Assembly (NCBI GenBank): GCA_014529385.2 | Contig: CM043969.1 | Location: 31,848,446-31,912,445 of the forward strand | Length of the DNA: 64,000 nucleotides | From: Adiantum capillus-veneris | Lineage: Eukaryota; Streptophyta; Polypodiopsida; Polypodiales; Pteridaceae | Direction of reading: 5' to 3' | Shown: in pieces, positions 56,983 through 64,000 of the stretch | Layout: every line of letters starts with the position of its first letter | How positions within the stretch are numbered: position 1 is the stretch's first letter | Notes under the pieces: model-generated | What the model was told of the DNA's origin: nothing | Database searches by the model: none | The model's input: the letters and a program-made list of their open reading frames with translations, nothing else | Program-made: the position numbers and the translations under genes

Positions 56983-58296
56983 TCACAAGCATGACACATT
57001 TGCAACACTCCTATCTGGCGAAGCCTCCGCCTCTGCTTCATCGCTGCTGCTAAGACCTTCTAAAACTCGCAAACGCCGCCGCAACTCTTCCACTTCTTGC
57101 TGCACAGAGTACAAGCGCTCCTTGAGATCCATGTTTTCCTCTTCCAAATGTGCAATGTGACTATCCTGATCTCCAATTCTCTGCATATCAAGATTGTCCC
57201 GCTCCATGCTTTCATGTCTATGTGCAGGGTATGTCATCACAAAACGACTAACATCGTGATCCAACCTTTGCTCTAATTGCTGCACAGATTGAGCCCCTTG
57301 CTCTACCTCACTTTCACTGTCATTGTTATCGCCATAATCAAGCGACCCAAGATCCAGAGATCGAAGACGAATCAGCCCATTCATGGAACCGTAATCGTCC
57401 ACACCCCATTCATGATTAGCCTCATCTCCAAGCCCCACAAACGGCACAAACGGTGACACGACTGGTGTTGGAAGTACAGCTGGAGTGACCGCCGGACTGG
57501 GGGAGACAAAAGATGTGATACCACCGGCCTTCTTGGCACGCATGAGAAATGAAGTGGTGTTACGAGGTGCTGCAGGTGCACCGAGTCGCTTATACGCACC
57601 TGCGATGGCTCTATGCGAGCGTCGGAAAGTCTTGTACCGTTTGGCGGGAATTTTGCCTTTGCTGCTAGATTTGGGAAAACCCGATGCTGCACCAGATGTC
57701 GAAGCTTCACCAGAGTCATTGGATCCAACAGCAAAAGTTCTCAAGGGCCTAGGGGGAAGACCTGCATCACGCGTACCTGTGAAGAGAAGGGAGCCCGGGA
57801 AAAGCACACCTTGGCCTTGAGAGCTGATGAGTCTAGGGTTTGGAACAGGAAAGCTTGGAACCTTACCTGGATATACCAAGGAACCAGTATAGGCAGCAGG
57901 AAAATCAAACCCTGTTTGAGGCAACCCACCTATGCGTGCATTCGCTAAAAAGCCTCTCGGTATGTTGAAGGTAGGTGCTGGAAAACCAGACGCAGAGGGA
58001 GTAGAACCGTCTAGTATGTGATTGTAAGCTGCACCCGCTGATGCATCGAGCCTTTCGGGAAAGTGACTAAAAGCTTTCAACCTGTTCTGAAATTGCAGAT
58101 CCTGGAGGCGAGGGGGATGGTAATCAGCGTGATCTTGTGTCCGGTTAGCTTTGCCTGAACGGTGCTTTCGGCGCCTAGAGTTAGGGTTCGGGTTAGAATT
58201 AGGGTTGCGTTTCCTGCTAGCTTTCCCATTCCGACGAAAGGAAGGACGAAGGGAGGAGTTGTTACGGGGAGGCTTGGCGTTGGAAGGCTGCCCCAT
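56983..58296 (-). CDS. Plant coiled-coil protein of unknown function, 437 aa
   Basis: ATG 58296 in good context (GACCATGGGG) opens 437 uninterrupted codons, by far the best host-gene candidate here. Residues 1-60 are basic and low-complexity (Asn/Pro/Arg/Lys, NPNSNPNPNSRRRKHRSGK), likely a nuclear or nucleic-acid-binding tail. The middle is Gly/Pro/Phe-rich. RNTTSFLMRAKKAGGITSFVSP and TPAVLPTPVVSP, near residues 245-285, form a compact motif I associate with a plant-specific family I cannot name. An acidic stretch (DYGDNNDSESEVEQG) precedes a leucine-heptad coiled coil from about residue 375 to 420 (HIAHLEEENMDLKERLYSVQ). It appears to be a single exon. A CT-rich 5' leader lies upstream. Confidence 0.78.
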   Translation of the reverse strand: MGQPSNAKPPRNNSSLRPSFRRNGKASRKRNPNSNPNPNSRRRKHRSGKANRTQDHADYHPPRLQDLQFQNRLKAFSHFPERLDASAGAAYNHILDGSTPSASGFPAPTFNIPRGFLANARIGGLPQTGFDFPAAYTGSLVYPGKVPSFPVPNPRLISSQGQGVLFPGSLLFTGTRDAGLPPRPLRTFAVGSNDSGEASTSGAASGFPKSSSKGKIPAKRYKTFRRSHRAIAGAYKRLGAPAAPRNTTSFLMRAKKAGGITSFVSPSPAVTPAVLPTPVVSPFVPFVGLGDEANHEWGVDDYGSMNGLIRLRSLDLGSLDYGDNNDSESEVEQGAQSVQQLEQRLDHDVSRFVMTYPAHRHESMERDNLDMQRIGDQDSHIAHLEEENMDLKERLYSVQQEVEELRRRLRVLEGLSSSDEAEAEASPDRSVANVSCL

Positions 58297-58431
58297 GGTC
58301 TCGTCTGCGTGCGCGCGCGTGTACAGTACGCACAGATAGATGAAGATGACGATACACGATTACTCCTGATGAGAGAATTTTGCGCAGGGATTGCTTGCAG
58401 ATGGGTACCCTCAAGATAGATAGGAAGACGA

Positions 58432-58451
58432 GAGAGAGAGAGAGAGAGAGA
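58432..58451 (-). promoter_or_regulatory. CT-rich tract in the likely 5' leader
   Basis: On the minus strand a CT run sits about 140-155 bases upstream of ATG 58296. CT microsatellites are common in plant 5' untranslated and core promoter regions. No clear TATA box was found. Confidence 0.4.
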
Positions 58452-58916
58452 AGCGAATGGTGTTGAAGCGGTACCTTTATGCTGTCCCCAAAATCTCAAT
58501 ACATCCAACGGCCTAAAACTATAACCGCCTTGGCCCCCATTAAACTGGACAATAGCTTTTAATTAACACCTTGATTAATTTTTTTATTTAATTATGTACC
58601 AAAAAAACTTTTTTGAGAGCATTTGAAAATCTACAGGTTTTTAGCGAAATTTTTAGGGTTTTTACCAATTTTTACACTAACATCCTCCAAATTTAGCTGG
58701 TTTCCTTCAAGGCGACCCTTAAAACTAACCAAGGCTTTCAATTTTTGTCCTTTAAAAATACACTAAAGGCCGGTTTTGCATGAACACAAATTCTACATAT
58801 TTAGCTAGAAGAAGTAAACTTCTAACTCACGACACTTGTCTTGTGCGCTCGATAGAGCAAAGGTGGCACCAACTCTGCCAATTAAGGGAGCTAGGTTTCG
58901 TTGATGATGGACACTA

Positions 58917-59047
58917 GGCGGGGGTAGCACTCGTACGTGCGGATGCACTCTAAGAAGCCTCGAGTTCAAGACTCGTTGAATAGGTCTTTGAGGTCGTCTG
59001 GGATTGTTCATATGACGTTAAAACTTCTCTTCTTGTTGTTGTTGAGT
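58917..59047 (+). mobile_element. SINE-like copy, plus strand
   Basis: GGGGGTAGCACTCGTACGTG may be a worn A box. GCCTCGAGTTCAAGACTCG about 35 bases later resembles a pol III B box (GTTCRANNC core). CTTTGAGGTCGTCTGGGAT, GACGTTAAAA and a CTTCTCTTC(TTG)n tail follow, as in the minus-strand copy at 11559-11700. The start is uncertain. Confidence 0.5.
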
Positions 59048-59344
59048 TCTAGCATATCTTTAAGCCTTGGGTTTTCTTGGAAATCTCAAGGTTGTTTTTT
59101 ATGACATTTTACTAGTTTTTTAATATTTTGCCCTCTTCTTCGTGGTAAAAATTTGAGCTACACATCAAAAATATACTAAGTCACCAAAAGATTTATAAAA
59201 TCTTGGACATTTGAAGAGCAAGGGTGTCCGTGAAAAATCATCCATGCTTGGGATTGTTCCTTCGACACTCGTCTCTCTCTCTCTCTCTCTCTAACACACA
59301 CACACACACACAAGCGAGTGTGTGTATCAGTAACTTGACTACTA

Positions 59345-59402
59345 CGTCTTGAGTTCAATACTCTTAGGATACATCTTTGAGGTCTCTTCTTCTCTTCTCC
59401 TT
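59345..59402 (+). mobile_element. SINE-like 3' fragment
   Basis: GTCTTGAGTTCAATACTC then CATCTTTGAGGTCTCTTCTTCTC repeats the B-box-like word and following module of the copy at 58917, but the GACGTTAAAA part is missing. It lies beside a CT/CA microsatellite (59274-59311). Confidence 0.4.
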
Positions 59403-60469
59403 TCTACATCTATATTGTATCGCGGTCGCTGGTCACATTGCTATGTTTCAACACCTCTTGTGTTCAAACACCTATTCTCATCACATAGTTCACAAGTCCA
59501 ATAGATTAGGTTTTCCAATTTTGGAACCCTCTTGCATAAATGGATTGTACACGCGTTTTGACAAACATTATTACACTACGGTGGGCATTTAGCATGACAA
59601 GCATGTAGGTCTAGGTAGAGGAATGTGTCGGTTCATCGAATGGTTTAGCAAGTAGTGAATTATCACCCATGTGTGCGCATTTGCACATTTTTATCGACCT
59701 AACCTAAATCTTTTGGCCTAGCCAAAAGTCCTACAAAGGAAACCCATTAGCCGGCGTTTTTCATCGGTTGCGCTAGCACTAGCACCTGCCCAAAGTTTAT
59801 GCTCAAACCTCGCAGACCAATCCAGCATTTTCAATTTGTAGCAGATTAGCCCAATGTTTTTAATTTTCTACCCTCTTTCTTGTTGGAGATTGCGTGGATG
59901 TGCAAGACGTTGTCTTCCCTGCTGTGATCCGGTAAGTGGATTTTTTCAATTGTAACAAATTCCATCTTCTTCTTTTTTTTGCAAAACTCACAATGGTGAG
60001 TGGATAATATTATCGAAACCAAGAAATTACAAATTCTAGTCATGCTCATGACAAGCCATGACTTCGCCTAGCTACCACAGATACATCGGTTGATAGGGGT
60101 CCACCCCAAGGCACGGGTATAGGCATCCGTGAGAGTCTAAGATGAGAAATCCTCGACCTGAAGAGGACTCATCAACTAACATGTCGTTGTGGCATCAATA
60201 GTCATGTTCCATTCCTCAGAGTTCCTTCTTTTCCCAATGGCGAGCGACGATCGCTTCCTTGCTTTCTTGAATAGTCTCTGATATCTTTTCAGGGGGCTTT
60301 CTCAAAGATCCACCAGTTTCTGGACTTCCACACATTATTGAACTAGCAATGTCTAACAATTTGTGTTCCAATAAGTAATGCTTGACTCTTGAATAACTTC
60401 CCACCCAGGCATAGATCGTTCTTAAAGAAACCTACCTTCCAGGACTTTTGAACCCACTTGCATACCTTC
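59403..60469. other. No supported gene
   Basis: Short frames only on both strands. Nothing recognisable. Confidence 0.5.
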
Positions 60470-60622
60470 TGTCAGGACACCGGCAAGGCCGGACTAGACA
60501 AGGGCAAGGCAGGGCTAGGCAGTATGGATAGGGAGTCCAACTAGGGCAAAGGGCCAGGGGCTATGCTATATAGTGGGTGGTTGGGTGGTGGACTCCGAGG
60601 TTCTAGTTCCCCTTGCCTAACA
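60470..60622 (+). repeat. Probable 5' LTR of gypsy element 3
   Basis: Begins TGTCAGGACACC, ends TTGCCTAACA, and carries TATATAG at 60567-60573. Two bases later TGGTATCAAGAGC resembles the initiator-Met primer site with one extra A. Only one copy is in the window, so the limits rest on the TG/CA ends and the primer site. Confidence 0.6.
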
Positions 60623-61419
60623 TTGGTATCAAGAGCTTGGTTCTTCTTTGGGAAAGGCAAGGCCGTGGAGGAGGGGAGCCACACAAACTTGCATGAGCAA
60701 GTTGCATGTCGGGGTCAAGGAACCGTGGAGCACCTCTCATGTGAGGAGGAGGACAAGCAGGAAATCTGTGGGCAACCCCCCTTGGAAGGAGGAGCCGCCG
60801 AGGTGGGACCTGCACCAAACCCAACCCTTGCGGGATCTACGGCATCGCGCCGGGCGGGGGAGTGTTTCTCGACCCAGGGCCAAAGCCCCTTGCGCAACAC
60901 ACAGCCCGCCATGGCCTCATCCCCTCCCTCGCGCGCTATTGTAAGCGGCCATAGCCACTGAGCTTTTGTTTTTTCACATTGCAAGGGCGCCCAACCCCTT
61001 GGGGGTTAGTGGCCAAACTTTTTTTTCAAGAACAAGGGACGGTACCCACAGTGGGGTACCCCCCCCCTCCCTCGTGTGCGGATTCGGCAAGGCCCGGCAA
61101 GGCACGGCATCTCGACAAGGTTGGCACAAACTTCGAGTACCCAATTCTCTGCATATTACCAGTAGAAACTAGGAAATTTAAGCAAAGCATTCCGAGGGGA
61201 GTTCAAAGTACCATTATCTTTCAAAATCAATTAACGGTTGCAAGCATAATTGATTCGGCTACCAAGGAATTGGAGAATTCCCTATACGACAGACAATTCG
61301 GATCGATTTCCACCGGGATACTATCGATTTTGACGGAATTAGCAAGGCTAATTACACTTTGCAAGTGCTCTCAATCTTAGGTATTTTTCTGACTATTCCT
61401 TGCACCGCACTATGTCACC

Positions 61420-62620
61420 ATGGATTCAGATATCAATATGACTTTTGATTTTGAGCAAAGTATTCCTGATCCTGCCCATGATGGCCCCGCCCGGATCCTC
61501 TCAAGGAGAGTACCCGCGACGCTACGGCAAGTGATGACACGTACAAATTGCTCGATATTCAAGAATTTCGTGCACTTCAGACACGCATGTCAGTCATGGA
61601 TGAAAATTTTAAATCTTTAAATGCAAATGTTACTAAACTATCCAGATTAGTGATTCAATGAATGCAACAGCACTCCAAGGGTCCTGCTGACACGCACATG
61701 CATGAGCACGTTGCTACACAAGGGCAAGGCCCTTCTAATCCAGGGCAAGGCCCAAATGCTGATACGTTGCACACTCTCACTGCAAAAGGGATGGATGAAT
61801 TGTTGAAAAACACCAAACAACCAATTTTTAAGGGAGAAGACCGAGACCGCAATAAGGATGCAGTGAATATCTTTCTCAGCAAGTGGGATGGAATTCATGC
61901 CTTACGACGTACTCCGGACGCAGTCGGAGCTCTACAAACGAGCTTAACTCTGGAAGGCAAGGCCTACAAATGGTGGATGTCTCTCAAGGAGAAGATATAT
62001 CATACCACAGAGTTGGGCAGCTTTTGAAGCTATGTTTAGCAAAGAATTTTTGCCTACAAATGAGGGAGATCGGAATTGGACGGCTTGGGACACATGTTCC
62101 ATGCGCCAATACCCATCATTGCTTGAATATATCTCTCACTATCGGGATGTTATCCTCAAGTTGGAAAGCTTAGATAACTTTCAACAAGTACGGGGGTTTA
62201 TACGAGGTCTGACACCAGAGCTTAAGAAGTACGTGAAGACCCAAGACCCTAAAACACTTGAGGAAGCCATAGTGAAAGCACATATTCATGATGATCCAGA
62301 TGAAAAGAAAGCACATAATATTCACGTGCCTGCTAATACACATGGTAATACACGCACTCAGTATGGGCACAATAAAAGGAAATTTATAGTTGCCATTCAG
62401 ATGCATCTAAAGAACCCAAGGGGTCCAAGGGTCCTCTCTCTCCTGAGGACTTTGATAAAGCTAAGAAAGAGAAATTATGTTTTCAATGTTTAGGAAGCAG
62501 TCATGGCAAAAAGGATTGTCCCAAGGGAAAATCTGCTGCTCATGGCAAGGAGAAAGCAGTGCACAATGTGCAGCTGCTACCTCTTGAGTCTTCCTCACGA
62601 TTCTCTACAGTGGAAGTAAC
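61420..62620 (+). pseudogene. gag of gypsy element 3, frameshifted
   Basis: ATG 61420 opens MDSDINMTFDFEQS. The frame shifts near 61530 into LLDIQEFRALQTRM and meets a TGA at about 61659. It continues MQQHSKGPAD through the gag domain (KAYKWWMSLKEKI; then after another shift YPSLLEYISHYRDVILKLE and FIRGLTPELKKYVK). A zinc knuckle CFQCLGSSHGKKDC lies near 62480-62521 in yet another frame. The order and motifs are those of gypsy gag, but no intact protein is possible. Confidence 0.78.
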
Positions 62621-63272
62621 ACACACAGAGGTGGTACATGAATGTTGTCTCACAGCTTCCATGTGGCAACAAACCTTTGGACCACATGAGTTAGTACGTA
62701 TGCACGGATCTCTGCAAGGCCACAAGGTGCACATCTTGGTAGGTGACGGTGCTACTCACAATTTCATCAATTATGGATTGGTGAAAAAACTCAAATTGCC
62801 TCAAACTCCGAGTACCCACCGCTACAAGGTAGCAATGATGAATGGACATGATACCGAAATCTGGGATATTAAATGTCGAGCTGTTCTGTTGGAAGTACAA
62901 GGTTACTCCACATGCTTGGATTTTCAGGTTATGAACATGGAAAGGGCAGACGTGGTTCTTGGTAGGGAGTGGTTGCATAGCCTAGGACCATCACTGAAGC
63001 GTAGCTATGAGCACAACATCTTGATGTTTGAATCCCATGGCGCTCATGTGTTGTTGTTAGGAGAGAAGGATGTACCTTTATCACCATTTATTTGTACCAC
63101 TAAGCTTATGCAACTCGTTTCTAATAATGAAATAGATCAAGTTTTCTTGTGTTACTCACTGTCTCATTTTCTTTCTAACATTGAATCTGTTGAACATTCC
63201 TCAACGCCGCATGCTTCTCTCTCATCTCTTCCACCAATGGCTAATTCTAAACAAGCAAACATTGCTAGTTAG
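62559..63272 (+). pseudogene. gypsy protease region of element 3
   Basis: The frame is open for 237 codons. HILVGDGATHNFIN near 62731-62772 is the retropepsin active site, with DGA in place of the usual D-S/T-G-A. ADVVLGREWLHSLG near 62945 is the second conserved strand. The region ends in a linker before reverse transcriptase. The frame is itself unbroken, but it is separated by shifts or stops from gag and pol. Confidence 0.78.
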
Positions 63273-63273
63273 T

Positions 63274-64000
63274 TACAAAAATTATTAAAGGAATTTCAAG
63301 ATGTTTTTCCTAATGATTTGCCACCATGATTACCGTCGACACAATCGGTGCAACATAGCATCGAGGTGGTTGCAGGCTATAAACCTATCAGTAAATTGCC
63401 CTATTGTATGAGTTATTCTGAAGCTGCTGAGGTGGAACGTCAGCTTGCTGACTACCTTAGTAGAGGGTATATACAACCCAATTCTTCACCATGGGCCTCT
63501 CCTATCCTATTAGTGAAGAAAAAAGATGGCAGTATGCGCTACGGTTAAGAACAAGTACCCATTGCCCTGAGTAAATGAGTTGTTCGACAAACTCACTCAT
63601 GCTCGCATTTTTACGAAAATAGAGTTGCGGTCAGGATATCACCAAGTCCGTATTCGACTTGCTGATATACCCAAAACTGCATTCCGAACACGGTTTGGAC
63701 ACTACGTTTTCTTGGTGATGCCCTTTGGGTTAACCAATGCGCCCGCAACATTCATGACACTTATGGATAGTGTCTTGAAGCCGTACTTGGGAAAATTTGT
63801 CATCGTTTTCCTCGATGAAATTCTAGTCTATAGTGCTTCTGAAGAAGAACACTTACAACATCTCAAGTAGGTGTTCGAGTTGTTGCGAACAAACAAATTA
63901 TATGCCAAGGAATCTAAGTGTGATTTTTTGAAAGAAGAAATTCACTATCTAGGGCATGTTATTTCAGCTAATGGGTTATATATGGATCAATCCAAAGTGG
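63274..64000 (+). pseudogene. Reverse transcriptase of gypsy element 3, partial
   Basis: Pieces in order: HSIEVVAGYKPISKLPY (63355), YIQPNSSPWASPILLVKKKDG (63469), a stop at about 63546, [12 protein letters not shown] and [11 protein letters not shown] (63620-63760), and catalytic FLDEILVYS (63807-63833). Chromoviruses normally have FLDDILVYS; here the second Asp is Glu. A TAG at 63868 follows before VFELLRTNKLYAK. The window ends inside the connection region. Confidence 0.82.

Larger units (their letters stand above)
60470..64000 (+). mobile_element. Ty3/gypsy element 3, 5' part, cut by window end
   Basis: A probable short 5' LTR (60470-60622) is followed by a primer-like site, a leader of about 800 bases, gag with a knuckle, protease and the first half of reverse transcriptase. 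Frameshifts and stops occur throughout, so this copy is defective. The sequence order and the reverse transcriptase start (HSIEVVAGYKPISKLPY) fit chromovirus-type gypsy elements rather than the Tat-like element at 28275. The right LTR and target duplication are beyond the window. Confidence 0.8.

Noticed and set aside
60979-61380. A 133-codon frame in the leader of gypsy element 3.
   Set aside because: It has no recognisable gag or other motif and lies between the primer site and the gag ATG; it may be chance.

Overview
This window looks like a repeat-rich intergenic stretch of a large land-plant genome. The evidence is plant-type Ty1/copia and Ty3/gypsy retrotransposons (two elements with an initiator-Met tRNA primer site), long GA/CT microsatellites, short GT-AG introns and a single plausible intact host gene. 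A fern or another non-angiosperm is possible, but nothing here fixes the species.

Layout. 1-6536: a transposase-like pseudogene (copy 1) split by a gypsy element (65-5463) that still has its 5-bp target duplication. 6537-11996: no convincing gene; microsatellites, a tandem pair of GC-rich palindromes and a SINE-like copy. 11997-13187: a small deleted LTR element with target duplication. 13188-16400: AT-rich, empty. 16400-25945: a degenerate satellite of about 260-370 bp with GA and poly-G tracts, interrupted by a young Ty1/copia element (19627-25185) whose two 221-bp LTRs differ at two positions. 28275-37003: a minus-strand gypsy element with two RNase H domains and about 1.15-kb LTRs. 40055-47560: an unusual cluster of decayed genes: two unrecognised multi-part genes on the plus strand, a tandem array of hairpins, and on the minus strand a divergent histone H3-like gene just downstream of a second copy of the transposase-like gene. 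49557-49826: two foldback hairpins. 50840-53690: a SWIM zinc-finger fragment and a copia reverse-transcriptase relic. 56983-58296: an intact 437-residue coiled-coil protein gene. 58900-59400: SINE-like copies. 60470-64000: the 5' part of a third gypsy element, cut by the window edge.

Only the copia element and the 437-residue gene look close to functional. The other coding regions carry premature stops, many of them TGA or TAG codons of the kind left by C-to-T decay, or frameshifts. Most of the window can be explained by nested insertion and decay. The part that known families do not explain is 40-47.6 kb, where a transposase-like gene and a histone H3-like gene lie in the same orientation next to hairpin arrays and two unknown genes, raising the possibility of one large, decayed mobile unit.
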